From contig CAVSIB010000024.1 in the NCBI GenBank assembly GCA_963727835.1, positions 1-25,278 of the forward strand: a stretch of DNA of 25,278 nucleotides. Direction: 5' to 3'. The notes below the pieces were generated by a model. It worked only from the letters and a program-made list of their open reading frames with translations, had not been told where the DNA came from and ran no database searches. A program made the translations under genes and the position numbers. Positions within the stretch are counted from its first letter, which is position 1; the number at the start of each line of letters is the position of its first letter. Source of the stretch: G026625185 sp963727835. Lineage in GTDB: Bacteria; Desulfobacterota; WTBG01; JAGOGO01. Shown here in pieces: positions 15,286 through 24,640 of this stretch.

Positions 15286-15939
15286 TCAGGCTTCTGACTC
15301 TTTAGTTTTATCCTCTTTTTCGGCCGCAGCTTCGCCCTCTTCAACTACCTCCTCTACCACTTTTTCCACTTCTAATTTCGGGCTTAAAACAGTAACAACA
15401 GTTTGTTCTCCGGAAGAGAGGACTTCAATGCCTTCTGGCACCGCAATATCCCTTATATGAATTGATTCCCCCATCAACAAGCTACTGACGTCAACTTCAA
15501 ACCGGTCAGGGATAGCAAGGGGCATACACCGAATTTCCAGTTCCCTTTCAATCTGCTGTAATATCCCTCCGAGTTTTACTCCTTCCGCTTTGCCGATTAA
15601 TTCAATGGGAACTGCTACCGTTATTTTCTTCTCCAAATCAATTTTTTGGAGGTCAATATGGGTAACATCCCGCTTTATCAAATCGACTTGGAAGTCTCGG
15701 ATCATCGCTACCTGGGGGCCGATGTCTTCCTTTCCCTCAACCGTGAGGTTAATGATGATGTTCTCTCCCACCTTTCCCTTCAATGCTTTCTTAAATTCTG
15801 TTTGGGTTATCGTCAAGGGAATTGAGTCTACCTTGGGGCCATAAAAGACTCCAGGAATTAATCCCTTTTGGCGGCACCGGTGGGCAGGCCCTTTGCCGGT
15901 TTCTTTTCGTAATTGGACTTTTAAATCTATTCTTTCCAT
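15286..15939 (-). CDS. rplY: 50S ribosomal protein bL25, long CTC form
   Basis: 217 residues. The N-terminal L25 domain (about 1-92, MERIDLKVQLRKETGKGPAH and IPGVFYGPK) binds 5S rRNA. A C-terminal TL5/CTC beta domain (about 95-190, including PIELIGKAEGVKLGGILQQI) and an acidic Glu/Lys-rich tail follow. This is the long CTC version rather than the short enteric L25. The ATG has AAAGGGA upstream. It starts 21 bases after prs and leads into pth, a well-known gene order consistent with one transcript. Confidence 0.95.
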   Translation of the reverse strand: MERIDLKVQLRKETGKGPAHRCRQKGLIPGVFYGPKVDSIPLTITQTEFKKALKGKVGENIIINLTVEGKEDIGPQVAMIRDFQVDLIKRDVTHIDLQKIDLEKKITVAVPIELIGKAEGVKLGGILQQIERELEIRCMPLAIPDRFEVDVSSLLMGESIHIRDIAVPEGIEVLSSGEQTVVTVLSPKLEVEKVVEEVVEEGEAAAEKEDKTKESEA

Positions 15940-15960
15940 CTTTTTCCCTTTATATAAACC

Positions 15961-16911
15961 TTATATAAATAAAGCACTCACTGACTCATTATAGTGGATT
16001 CTCCGAATTGCTTCACTGAGGAGTCCCGCCACTGACAATACTGTTATCTTGTTACTTTTTTTCTTTTCTTCGGTTAAAGGAATCGTGTTGGTAACAATAA
16101 GTTCTTTAATGACCGAGTTTTCAAGCTTTTTCATCGCATTGCCAGAAAGTACCGCGTGGGTGCAGCACGCATAAACCTCTTGAGCCCCATCATCTTTGAG
16201 GGCTTGGGCTGCCTGAACAATTGTCCCTCCGGTATCAATCATATCATCAATGATAATGGCGCGTTTACCCTCCACCTCTCCGATAACATGCATAATTTCT
16301 GAGACATTCGGTGCCGGTCTTCTTTTATCGATGATTGCCAGCCTCGCATTGAGTCTCCCGGCAAAATCCCGGGCCCTTTCTACCCCACCCGTATCCGGTG
16401 ACACAATCACTAAGTCATTTAAAAATTTTTCCTTAACATATTGATAAAGAACCGGAGTGCTGTAAAGATGATCAACCGGAATATTAAAAAACCCCTGGAT
16501 CTGACCAGCGTGCAGTTCCATCGTGAGTACCCGGTTTGCTCCGGCAACTGATATAAGGTCTGCCATCAATTTGGCGCTGATGGGCGCACGAGGAGAGACC
16601 TTCCGATCTTGCCGGGCATAACCATAATAAGGAATTACTGCGGTAATCCGAGCCGGGGATGCCCTTTTTAAGGCATCTAACATTATCAACATTTCCATTA
16701 TGTGTTCATTTGCCGGGGTACAGGCCGACTGAACAATAAAAACATCCATCCCGCGAACATTTTCGCAAATATCAACCGAGATTTCTCCATCGCTAAATTT
16801 TTTTAAGGAAGCCTCTCCCAAGGGGATATGGAGGAGATCACACATCTCTTGAGCCAAAACAGCATTGGAACTCCCCCTAAATATCTTTAATTTTTCCAAT
16901 ACGTTAGCCAA
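15961..16911 (-). CDS. prs: Ribose-phosphate pyrophosphokinase (PRPP synthase)
   Basis: 316 residues, full length. ACTPANEHIMEMLIMLDALK and RITAVIPYYGYARQDRKVSP carry the ATP-binding flexible-loop region; ELHAGQIQGFF is the metal/ATP signature; VSPDTGGVERA and IIIDDMIDTGGTI are the ribose-5-phosphate (PRPP) loop. It makes PRPP from ATP and ribose 5-phosphate for nucleotide, His and Trp synthesis. The start is TTG at 16909-16911: AAAGGA sits about six bases upstream and no ATG or GTG fits. It heads the prs-rplY-pth-hppA-ychF run. Confidence 0.96.
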   Translation of the reverse strand: MANVLEKLKIFRGSSNAVLAQEMCDLLHIPLGEASLKKFSDGEISVDICENVRGMDVFIVQSACTPANEHIMEMLIMLDALKRASPARITAVIPYYGYARQDRKVSPRAPISAKLMADLISVAGANRVLTMELHAGQIQGFFNIPVDHLYSTPVLYQYVKEKFLNDLVIVSPDTGGVERARDFAGRLNARLAIIDKRRPAPNVSEIMHVIGEVEGKRAIIIDDMIDTGGTIVQAAQALKDDGAQEVYACCTHAVLSGNAMKKLENSVIKELIVTNTIPLTEEKKKSNKITVLSVAGLLSEAIRRIHYNESVSALFI

Positions 16912-17046
16912 AGTATTCCTTTCTCTCCTAAAAAATTTATTCCGCCTTCAAAATGATCGCTTGATAACTAACTTAAAAAATATTATTTTTTTCTAAAACT
17001 AGCTCATAAGTTCAAATTTCAATAACATTTAAATATAAAATATTTT

Positions 17047-17075
17047 TTATTATTTCATAAAAGATAAAAAATCAA
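17047..17075 (-). promoter_or_regulatory. Candidate prs promoter
   Basis: On the minus strand TTGATT (17075-17070), a 17-base spacer, then TAATAA (17052-17047). This would start transcription about 130 bases before the prs TTG codon. The surroundings are very AT-rich, so chance matches are common. Confidence 0.3.
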
Positions 17076-17385
17076 GTCTTTTTTGCTTGCTGGTTTATCG
17101 GTTGTTTTTAGGGTTCAAGAGATTAAAACTTATTAATTTTCAATACAGTTAACACATTATTACTAAAAAAATTTGCTAATTTCTTTTTTTAGTTTTTTTG
17201 TTTAAAAAATAGCTTCTTTTGGAGAAAAAACGGAAAAATAGTGAAGGGAAGATTATTAAATCATATAGGGGGCTTATTGGAAATATTCTTTGGTTTTTTT
17301 TGGGCAAAAATCTTTGGCCTCAAAATAAAGTTCATCTCTTTCTCATTTACCAAAACAAAATATTTCACCTTTTTGAAAGATATTT

Positions 17386-17427
17386 AAAAAGAAATTCCTG
17401 CGTTGGTGGTCATAATGCAGGAATTTC
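17386..17427 (-). terminator. Intrinsic terminator of the dapA-asd operon
   Basis: GAAATTCCTGC (17391-17401) and GCAGGAATTTC (17417-17427) form a perfect 11-bp stem with a 15-base loop, about 95 bases after the asd stop. On the minus strand the stem is followed at once by TTTTT (17390-17386), the expected U tract. Confidence 0.75.
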
Positions 17428-17521
17428 CTTTCACTCGTCGGTAATTTCTAAGAAATTTGCAAAGGAAATGAGCAATTGAATCAAGGAGTAAAAAGGAAGT
17501 CGTAAGCTCCTCAAGCCCTCC

Positions 17522-18574
17522 TTAGTCTAAGTAACCTTTTGCCTTCATATACTCAGCATTAAGAATCGCCGCACCGGCAGCGCCCCGGATAGTATTATGG
17601 CTTAAGACTAAAAACTTATAGTCAAGAATGGAGCATTTTCTGATCCGTCCCACCACACAAGCCATCCCCTTTCCCTCATCGCGATCAAAGCGGGGCTGAG
17701 GCCGATCATTTTCTTCCCTGACCACAATTGTCTGAGGTGGTGCAAAAGGAAGATCAAGCCCCGTGAGAGGGTTGTAAGTCCTAAGGGTTGCGATCAACTC
17801 CTCGCGGGATGGTTTTGCTTTCATTTCGACGCTAACGGTTTCCAGGTGGCCGTCTTTCACGTTAACCCGGTTGCAGCTTGCGCTGATTAGCATATCTGCC
17901 ATGACAAATCGGTTATTTTTAACCGTACCCAAAATCTTTTGCGGCTCAGTCTCAACTTTGTCTTCTTCACCGCCAATATAGGGGACTACATTGTCAAGAA
18001 TATCCAATGAAGCAACACCCGGATATCCGGCTCCACTTAAGGCCTGCATCGTGGTAACCATAATCTTTGTGACCCCATATTTCTTATGCAGGGGCGCAAC
18101 CCCCATCACCAGGCCAATCGTTGAACAATTCGGGTTAGTAACAATAAAACCATTTGACCCGATTCTTTTTTTCTGCGCGGGAATTATTTCCAGGTGATCG
18201 CCATTGATTTCAGGAATAAGAAGCGGAACATCGTCATCCATCCGATGGTTTTTAGAATTACTGCTCACCACATACCCTGCGCGGGCAAATTCTTCTTCTA
18301 CTGGTCCTGCCACGCCCGCATCGAGGGCAGAAAAGACAACCCGGCAGTCCAGGTCAGGAGTACATTCCTTCACTTTCATGCCTGCCACGTCTTGAGGAAT
18401 GGGGGTTTCGAGCTTCCATCTTCCGACCATACTTTCTTGATAAGTTTTACCCGCACTCCTTTCAGAAGCTGCCAAAGCAGAAATTTCAAACCAGGGATGG
18501 TTTTCCAGGAGCTGGATAAACCTTTGTCCTACCATCCCCGTTGCTCCTAAAATCCCAACTTTTATTTTTTTCAT
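17522..18574 (-). CDS. asd: Aspartate-semialdehyde dehydrogenase
   Basis: 350 residues. GILGATGMVGQRFIQLLENH (8-27) is the NADPH-binding loop, and TNPNCSTIGL carries the catalytic Cys150. LSGAGYPGVASLDILDNVVP and RVNVKDGHLETVSVE line the active site. The motif set and length match the archaeal/fungal-type branch of Asd rather than the enteric form. It reduces aspartyl phosphate to aspartate semialdehyde, the branch point to lysine/diaminopimelate and threonine/methionine. The ATG has AAGGAGAAAAGG upstream and lies 24 bases after dapA, whose enzyme uses its product, so the two are co-transcribed. A clear terminator follows. Confidence 0.95.
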   Translation of the reverse strand: MKKIKVGILGATGMVGQRFIQLLENHPWFEISALAASERSAGKTYQESMVGRWKLETPIPQDVAGMKVKECTPDLDCRVVFSALDAGVAGPVEEEFARAGYVVSSNSKNHRMDDDVPLLIPEINGDHLEIIPAQKKRIGSNGFIVTNPNCSTIGLVMGVAPLHKKYGVTKIMVTTMQALSGAGYPGVASLDILDNVVPYIGGEEDKVETEPQKILGTVKNNRFVMADMLISASCNRVNVKDGHLETVSVEMKAKPSREELIATLRTYNPLTGLDLPFAPPQTIVVREENDRPQPRFDRDEGKGMACVVGRIRKCSILDYKFLVLSHNTIRGAAGAAILNAEYMKAKGYLD

Positions 18575-18598
18575 CCTTTTCTCCTTGCGACAAAATAC

Positions 18599-19477
18599 TT
18601 ATAAAATTTTTTGATTTTCTAAGACCACCTTAAGCTTTTCTCTATTTTTGGGATCCATCGTACACAGGGGAGAGCGGAAAACCTCTTTAACCATTCCCAA
18701 CATCGCCAGTGCAGTTTTAATGGGAATAGGATTCGTCTCAATAAAAAGCGCTTTAAAAAGAGGTAATAAAAGATAGTGGTATTCCCGCGCTTCGTCCCAT
18801 TTCCCCCTCAAGCCGCGTTGAACCATATCTGAAACCTGCCGAGGAACAATATTGCTTGCTACGGAAATAACTCCATCACCACCAAGAACCATAAGCGGTA
18901 ACGTCAAGTTATCATCGCCACTTAACACCGTAAATTCTGCTGGCCGTCGGCTTAAAATATCCATCATCTGGGGGATATTCCCGGAAGCTTCTTTTATTCC
19001 AATAATATTTTTATGTTCTGCCATCCTCAGAAGAGTATCAGTTTCGATATTTATTCCTGTTCTTCCGGGGATATTGTAAATAATCATCGGCAGATCAACT
19101 GCTTCGGCAATAGCAATGAAATGTTCATAAAGCCCTTTTTGCGTAGGTTTATTATAATACGGAGCCACTTGAAGGCTGGAGTGCGCCCCAGCTTTCAAAG
19201 CGTGTCGAGTAAGAAGTATTGCCTCGTCCGTGGAGTTGCTTCCCGTTCCCGCGATAACGGGAACCCGCCCCCGGGCTTCATCAATAACAATGTCGATCGC
19301 TTGATTGTGTTCTTCGTAGCTGAGCGTTGGGCTTTCTCCCGTCGTTCCGCAAGGAACGATACCCGAGATACTATTTTCGATCTGAAAGTTTACTAATTCT
19401 CTTAACGCCTTTCCATCAATATTCCCCCTTTCGTCAAAAGGGGTGACGATAGCGGTTATGGCTCCTTGGAGCATCAT
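18599..19477 (-). CDS. dapA: 4-hydroxy-tetrahydrodipicolinate synthase
   Basis: 292 residues, the usual length. PCGTTGESPTLS (42-53) supplies the substrate-binding Thr pair, YNIPGRTG (134-141) the proton-relay Tyr134 and Arg139, and GIKEASGN the Schiff-base Lys162. It condenses aspartate semialdehyde with pyruvate, the first committed step to diaminopimelate and lysine. The first of two adjacent ATGs follows GGAGG at a four-base distance. It sits directly before asd, which makes its substrate, and 69 bases after the M16 peptidase gene. Confidence 0.96.
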   Translation of the reverse strand: MMLQGAITAIVTPFDERGNIDGKALRELVNFQIENSISGIVPCGTTGESPTLSYEEHNQAIDIVIDEARGRVPVIAGTGSNSTDEAILLTRHALKAGAHSSLQVAPYYNKPTQKGLYEHFIAIAEAVDLPMIIYNIPGRTGINIETDTLLRMAEHKNIIGIKEASGNIPQMMDILSRRPAEFTVLSGDDNLTLPLMVLGGDGVISVASNIVPRQVSDMVQRGLRGKWDEAREYHYLLLPLFKALFIETNPIPIKTALAMLGMVKEVFRSPLCTMDPKNREKLKVVLENQKIL

Positions 19478-19546
19478 TGATCCTCCTTTGAAAAAATTTT
19501 TTTCAACAAAAAATGATTAATTCCGTCTTTTTTAAGAAAAAAGTTT

Positions 19547-22216
19547 TTAGGGGACGACAAAAGTCTCCTCTGGCTTTATTATGAGCAGAGTATAGTGAGT
19601 AAGGTCTAAATATTTTTTTGCCGCTCTTTGGACATCTTTTACAGAAACCTTGAGTATTTTATCAAGGTACGTCTTAGAGTAATCATTTCCCAAGCCATAG
19701 CGTTCGTTGAAGCCCATCTCTGCAGCTACAGAGGCATTGGTCTGGTGTTCGATGCTAAAATTTCCCACCAAATGGTTTTGGGCTCGTTCTAATTCTTTCG
19801 GGCTTACTTTTTCCTCGGTAATCTTTTGGATTTCTTTTTTTATTCCTTCAATGGCTTTTACCACCTTGGGAGGTTCACAGCCAATATAAAAAGCAATATA
19901 TCCTGGGTCAATCCCCTCCCAAGCAAAGGAGGTTACCACATAGGCCAAGCTCTGCTTATCACGAAGCTCGGTAAAAAGCCTGCCTCCCTGACCGGCAAGA
20001 ATTGCGTTTAACACAGCCAAGGAATACTTATCAGGACTTTTTATATCTACCCCGGGAAATCCCAACATCACCTGAGCTTGGGCTTTTTTCCCTTGTTTTA
20101 TTTCTTTTTGGCGCATAACAACAGACTTTGGTTCTTGGGATAGTATTGGGTAGGCACAAGGTAGATCTGGAAATCCATAAAAAAGAGCTTCGACCATTTT
20201 TTGGGCTTTATCTGCCTTCACATCTCCCACAATAGTGATAACCAGGTTTTTCGATCGCGCTAAACTACCATAGTATTCCTCCAACTCCTGGGAATTCAGT
20301 TGGCTTACAACGTCTTTTGTTCCCAAAGCATCCATTCCATAGGGATGGTTTTCAAAAAAGAACGCATCAAAATTTTTACGGATAAAAGAAAAAGGCTGAT
20401 CTTTCTCCTGTTCGATGGCTGCTATGATATCTGCTCTTTTCTTCGCTAACTCTTCTTCTGGGAAAGAAGGGTTGATAAGAACATCAGAAAATAAGTCTAA
20501 TCCCTGCTCAAAAAACTGACTGAGAATTGTGCAGGAAACTCCAAAGCTGTTCCGCCCTGAAAATCCGCTCATCTCTCCGGCCATTGATTCAATTTCCTTC
20601 GCAATGTCGAGTGCTGAACGCTTCTTCGTCCCCTTAGTAAGCATTTCAGCAATAAAATTGTTAATTCCATTGTTTTCCTTTTTTTCAAAGCGAACGCCGC
20701 CCAAAAAAACTGCCTGCATTGAAACTATGGGTAAATTCCGATTTTCCCGAACAATCAAGGTAATTCCATTGGGGAGAACAAATCTTTGGGTTGCCGGAGA
20801 AGCGGTGGCCGCAGCGAATACGGATGGCTTTTCCAGTTGAGCAATTGAGTCCTTAATCTCCACATATGTTATAGGAGAAGTCTCCTTTTCCGGAACAAGC
20901 AGTCCAATGGTTGCGTTTTGAGGAGTAAGATACTTCTGCGCTACTTTAATAATATCCTGAGCAGTTACCTGATTTATCCGTTCCACATATGTTTGTTCAA
21001 AGGCCACATCTCCCACAACCGTTTCAAAATAACCGTGCTGGCGCCCTTCACCCTGGATGGTTTGTTGACTATAGAGAAAATCGCTTGTTAGTTTGAGTTT
21101 GGCCTTTTGAATTTCTTCTGAAGACGGTGGTTCATCCTGTATCCGGTAAAGCTCTTGAAAAATTTTTGTTAAGGTCGGCTTAGCCTTATCACTTTCCAAT
21201 AGGCATCCGATCATCAAGACCCCGGGATCCTTGGGGGTAAATGAGGAAACATCAATAGAATTTACCAACCCTGCCTCTGATTTTACCTTTTGGTAAAGGC
21301 GGGATGATTCACCATCTCCAAGGATTGAAGCCAATACATCCAACGGATAGAGATCGTTGTGGTTAATGGCAGGGATATGAAAAGCCATTTCAAGATAAGT
21401 TTTTTGAACATCCTCCGGTAAAATAACGCTCCGCATTTCTCCTTGCGGAGGCTCGGCAGGCCTGTTTGGAGTCGCCTTGATATGAGAAGTAAAATTCAAA
21501 AAAGCTTTTTTTATGGCAGTCATGGCCTCCTCTGACTTGAAATCCCCGGTTACCACGAGAGACATGTTATCCGGAGTATACCATTTACAAAAATATTCCA
21601 TCACCTTTGCCCGATCAAAACTTTGCACCGTCTTTTCAAAACCGATGATCGGCCGTTGGTAAGGATGAACCGTATAGGCAGCGGAAAAAAGTGCTTCATT
21701 GAGCTTGGTCGAAGGCTGATCAGTCCTCATTCTGACCTCTTCCAGAACAACCTCTTTCTCTCTTTTAAGTTCTTCGGGATCAAAGGAGGAGTTTTGAATC
21801 GCATCCGCCATAACATCCAAGCCAGGAAAAAAATATCGGCTCGGGATCACCAGATAAAAGACTGTCTCATCATAAGAAGTAAAAGCGTTAATATCCCCTC
21901 CGGCCGTCCCGACCTCCCGAGCGATCTCGCCTACTTTCCTTTTCGCAGTGCCTTTAAAGAGCATATGTTCAATAAGATGGCTTATACCCGCCTCTTTATC
22001 CTGTTCATCTGCGCTGCCAACTTTAATCCACATTTGGAAGGAGACAAGGGGGGAAGAATGGTTCTCTTTTAAAATTACTGTTAAGCCATTATCCAACGTA
22101 TGCTTTTGGATCGGGGAATTTCCCCAGCTCGGGATTGCCCACAACATGCTTCCCCATAAGGTTAGACAAAGAATTATCCTTTTTTTAACCGAGGGAAAAA
22201 ACAACCTGTTTTGCAC
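19547..22216 (-). CDS. Secreted or periplasmic M16-family zinc peptidase, two fused halves
   Basis: 889 residues from a GTG at 22214-22216 with AGAGGTG just upstream. Residues about 10-31 form a signal peptide (KKRIILCLTLWGSMLWAIPS, likely cut near WG/NS). The first half holds the inverted zinc motif HLIEH (80-84) and the third ligand in KEVVLEEV (about 159-160). The second half, from about residue 460, repeats the fold (RFVLPNGITLIVRENRNLPI), but where the zinc motif should be it reads NFIAEM, so that half is non-catalytic. This active-plus-inactive pairing is typical of long M16 proteins, which form a clamshell around short peptides. The substrate is unknown. It lies between nusB and dapA in the same direction. 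Confidence 0.93.
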   Translation of the reverse strand: MQNRLFFPSVKKRIILCLTLWGSMLWAIPSWGNSPIQKHTLDNGLTVILKENHSSPLVSFQMWIKVGSADEQDKEAGISHLIEHMLFKGTAKRKVGEIAREVGTAGGDINAFTSYDETVFYLVIPSRYFFPGLDVMADAIQNSSFDPEELKREKEVVLEEVRMRTDQPSTKLNEALFSAAYTVHPYQRPIIGFEKTVQSFDRAKVMEYFCKWYTPDNMSLVVTGDFKSEEAMTAIKKAFLNFTSHIKATPNRPAEPPQGEMRSVILPEDVQKTYLEMAFHIPAINHNDLYPLDVLASILGDGESSRLYQKVKSEAGLVNSIDVSSFTPKDPGVLMIGCLLESDKAKPTLTKIFQELYRIQDEPPSSEEIQKAKLKLTSDFLYSQQTIQGEGRQHGYFETVVGDVAFEQTYVERINQVTAQDIIKVAQKYLTPQNATIGLLVPEKETSPITYVEIKDSIAQLEKPSVFAAATASPATQRFVLPNGITLIVRENRNLPIVSMQAVFLGGVRFEKKENNGINNFIAEMLTKGTKKRSALDIAKEIESMAGEMSGFSGRNSFGVSCTILSQFFEQGLDLFSDVLINPSFPEEELAKKRADIIAAIEQEKDQPFSFIRKNFDAFFFENHPYGMDALGTKDVVSQLNSQELEEYYGSLARSKNLVITIVGDVKADKAQKMVEALFYGFPDLPCAYPILSQEPKSVVMRQKEIKQGKKAQAQVMLGFPGVDIKSPDKYSLAVLNAILAGQGGRLFTELRDKQSLAYVVTSFAWEGIDPGYIAFYIGCEPPKVVKAIEGIKKEIQKITEEKVSPKELERAQNHLVGNFSIEHQTNASVAAEMGFNERYGLGNDYSKTYLDKILKVSVKDVQRAAKKYLDLTHYTLLIIKPEETFVVP

Positions 22217-22331
22217 TGTGCACCTCTGTTTTAACGTAATGAGAAATTGATGATTTTTCAGATAGACTCTTTAACAATAAAGAAGGTGCGAAAAAAAGAA
22301 GAAGAGTATGGATAAAATGGGGAACAAAAAT

Positions 22332-22775
22332 TCATTTCTGTTTCTCAGAATGAGCAATTTTGTCCAAAATCCCATTAATAAAAGAAGCGGATTTTTCAGT
22401 GCCAAATTTTTTTCCCAATTCAATGGCTTCGTTTATGCTCACTTTAGAAGGAATATCCTTGCACCAGAGGATTTCAAAAATTCCTATCCGCAAAATATTT
22501 CGATCTACTGATGAGAGCCGCTCCAAAGCCCAATGCTTTGAATAATCCTTTAAAAGCTGGTCTATTTCCCCCTGGTATTGTCCGACTCCTTGGACCAAGC
22601 GGTTGGCGAAGTCATCTACTGTTTTGTGGGAGGCAAGGTGGGTAAAGAACAAAGGGACAACTTCTTTTTCCCGCTGATTGGTAAATTCCATTTGGTAGAG
22701 AATCTGTAAGGCGAGTTCTCGGGATTTTCTTCGACTTGTTGCCAATTTATAATTTTTAGATTTAAAAGAGCTCAA
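22332..22775 (-). CDS. nusB: Transcription antitermination factor NusB
   Basis: 147 residues if read from the TTG at 22773-22775. A second TTG at 22743-22745 would give 137 residues beginning just before ATSRRKSRELALQILYQMEF, the conserved N-terminal helix; neither has a good Shine-Dalgarno sequence, so the start is unsettled. LVQGVGQYQGEIDQLLKDYS, LERLSSVDRNILRIGIFEIL and SVSINEAIELGKKFGTEKSA match the NusB fold. With NusE it binds boxA RNA and prevents early termination in rRNA operons. It follows ribH by 93 bases, a very common ribH-nusB order. Confidence 0.94.
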   Translation of the reverse strand: MSSFKSKNYKLATSRRKSRELALQILYQMEFTNQREKEVVPLFFTHLASHKTVDDFANRLVQGVGQYQGEIDQLLKDYSKHWALERLSSVDRNILRIGIFEILWCKDIPSKVSINEAIELGKKFGTEKSASFINGILDKIAHSEKQK

Positions 22776-22868
22776 GAACAGGGAGCGTTAATGAAAAGCA
22801 AAAAATTACGTGAGGGATCTAACCCCGCAACACAAACGTAATTCTTATTGCTAACCCCAGTGAGATAT

Positions 22869-23336
22869 TTAAGAAACATTTTTAAAGAGGTTTACCATTT
22901 CTACAGCCGCATTAGCGGCGTCAAAGCCTTTGTTGCCCGCTTTGGTGCCTGAGCGTTCGATTGCTTGTTCAATATTTTCCGTAGTGAGTACTCCAAAAAT
23001 AATTGGGGTGCCGGTATCCAGACCAACCGAGGCGATTCCCTTGGATACCTCAGCAGCAATATACTCAAAGTGCGGAGTATCACCACGAATAATCACCCCC
23101 AGACATATAATGGCATCGTATTTTTTGGTAAGTGCTAACTTTTTCGCAGTGAGAGGTATCTCAAATGAGCCGGGGACTTTAAAGACATTAATATCAGCTT
23201 CGTTTGCTCCATGACGAAGAAGTGCATCGATCGCCCCCCCAACCAGTTTCTCTCCGATAAAGTCATTGAAACGGCTCACAATAATTCCAAATTTTAATCC
23301 TGAGGCATCCAGGTTTCCTTCAAATATTTTCGGCAT
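22869..23336 (-). CDS. ribH: 6,7-dimethyl-8-ribityllumazine synthase
   Basis: 155 residues, full length. GIIVSRFNDFIGEKLVGGAI begins the fold, FKVPGSFEIPLTAKKLA binds substrate, and GVIIRGDTPHFEYIA carries the catalytic His89. FGVLTTENIEQAIERSGTKA and NKGFDAANAAVEMV close the active site. It joins the ribulose-derived four-carbon unit made by RibBA with the pyrimidine intermediate to give lumazine, the substrate of RibE. It starts 12 bases after ribBA and is probably translated from the same message. Confidence 0.97.
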   Translation of the reverse strand: MPKIFEGNLDASGLKFGIIVSRFNDFIGEKLVGGAIDALLRHGANEADINVFKVPGSFEIPLTAKKLALTKKYDAIICLGVIIRGDTPHFEYIAAEVSKGIASVGLDTGTPIIFGVLTTENIEQAIERSGTKAGNKGFDAANAAVEMVNLFKNVS

Positions 23337-23348
23337 GGGTATTCTCCT

Positions 23349-24584
23349 CTAAGCGTTAATGAAATCTAACAAATGCCCCAACTTGTCCCTTTTCGTTTGA
23401 AGATACCGGAGGTTATCTTCATTCGGGGGGATCACGATGGGGACTCGTTCCTCAATCGTGAGGCCATAGCCTTGAAGCCCAATGATTTTTTTCGGATTAT
23501 TGGTCATGAGACGAAGCCGCCTGATTCCCAGATCTCTCAAAATCTGAGCTCCAACTCCGTAGTCCCGCAAGTCAGCTTTAAAACCAAGGGCTTCATTTGC
23601 TTCCACCGTATCATGTCCACAATCTTGGAGTGCATACGCCTTACATTTATTTACCAGGCCGATTCCCCTTCCCTCCTGCCGCATATACAAAATTGCACCC
23701 TTTCCTTCTTTCTGGATCATCCTCATCGCGGCTTGCAGTTGCAAACCACAATCACAACGCCGGGAACCTAAAGCATCGCCGGTTAAACATTCAGAGTGAG
23801 CGCGGACCAAGACCGGCTCATCAACATCCCATTCCCCTTTAACCAAAGCCACATGGTAAGAGCTATCCAGCTCATTTTCGTAAATAATTGCTTTAAACTC
23901 TCCCCCGTAACTGGTCGGCAAATTCGTAGTAACAATCCGTCTTACCAACAATTCTTTTTGAATTCGGTAGGTTATAATGCTCGCCACCGTAACAATTTTT
24001 ACGTTATGTTCAACGGCGAATTTTTCTAAATCCGGCATTCGAGCCATGCTTCCATCATCTTTCATAATTTCGCAGATAACCCCGGCTGATTTTAATCCCG
24101 CCAACCGGGCTAAATCTACGGAACCTTCTGTCTGTCCGGTCCTTTTCAACACCCCGCCCCGCTTTGCCTGTAAAGGGAAAATGTGACCAGGCCGCACCAG
24201 ATCATCAGGACGGGCATCATCAGCAATTGCTGTAAGAATCGTGGTAGCTCGGTCGTGCGCGGAAATTCCGGTCGTAACTCCCCGCCGAGCATCAACAGAA
24301 ACCGTAAACGCGGTGGTAAAAGGCGAGGTATTATTATCAACCATCATGGGGATATCAAGTTGTTTAAGCTTTTCTTCGGTCAAGGTAAGACAAATAAGAC
24401 CTCGGCCATGTTTCGCCATAAAATTGATTGCCTCTGGGGTGACTTTCTCCGCCGCCATGGTAAGGTCACCCTCATTTTCCCGGTCTTCATCATCGCAAAG
24501 AATCACCATCTTCCCGAGTCTAATATCATTAAGCGCTTCTTCAACTGTACAAATTGGCATGTCAAAATTCCTTCCATTCTTCAA
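23349..24584 (-). CDS. ribBA: Bifunctional 3,4-dihydroxy-2-butanone-4-phosphate synthase / GTP cyclohydrolase II
   Basis: 411 residues. The N-terminal domain (about 1-205) has DDEDRENEGDLTMAAE and GRGLICLTLT plus HIFPLQAKRGGVLKRTGQTE, the RibB active site. The C-terminal domain (about 206-411) has the zinc site SECLTGDALGSRRCDCGLQL (three Cys) and YMRQEGRGIGLVNKCKAYAL, the GTP-binding RibA signature. The two halves feed both arms of riboflavin synthesis, from ribulose 5-phosphate and from GTP. Both domains look catalytically complete. It is flanked by ribE upstream and ribH downstream in the same direction. Confidence 0.97.
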   Translation of the reverse strand: MKNGRNFDMPICTVEEALNDIRLGKMVILCDDEDRENEGDLTMAAEKVTPEAINFMAKHGRGLICLTLTEEKLKQLDIPMMVDNNTSPFTTAFTVSVDARRGVTTGISAHDRATTILTAIADDARPDDLVRPGHIFPLQAKRGGVLKRTGQTEGSVDLARLAGLKSAGVICEIMKDDGSMARMPDLEKFAVEHNVKIVTVASIITYRIQKELLVRRIVTTNLPTSYGGEFKAIIYENELDSSYHVALVKGEWDVDEPVLVRAHSECLTGDALGSRRCDCGLQLQAAMRMIQKEGKGAILYMRQEGRGIGLVNKCKAYALQDCGHDTVEANEALGFKADLRDYGVGAQILRDLGIRRLRLMTNNPKKIIGLQGYGLTIEERVPIVIPPNEDNLRYLQTKRDKLGHLLDFINA

Positions 24585-24640
24585 AATTCAAACAACAAAA
24601 AGTTGGCAACCTAAATAATTTACTATAACCATCAAAAAAA

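Larger units (their letters stand above)
16912..17521. other. Long AT-rich intergenic region between asd and prs
   Basis: No supported gene. The plus-strand frame 17219-17479 has a skewed Lys/Phe/Asn composition, overlaps the asd terminator and resembles nothing known. The region holds the asd terminator at its right side, a possible prs promoter near 17047-17075, and the prs ribosome binding site AGGAGAGAAAGG. No tRNA cloverleaf or riboswitch core was seen. Confidence 0.6.

Noticed and set aside
17219..17479. Plus-strand 86-codon frame in the asd-prs gap
   Set aside because: It overlaps the asd terminator hairpin, is Lys/Phe/Asn-skewed as expected from AT-rich non-coding DNA, and has no family resemblance.
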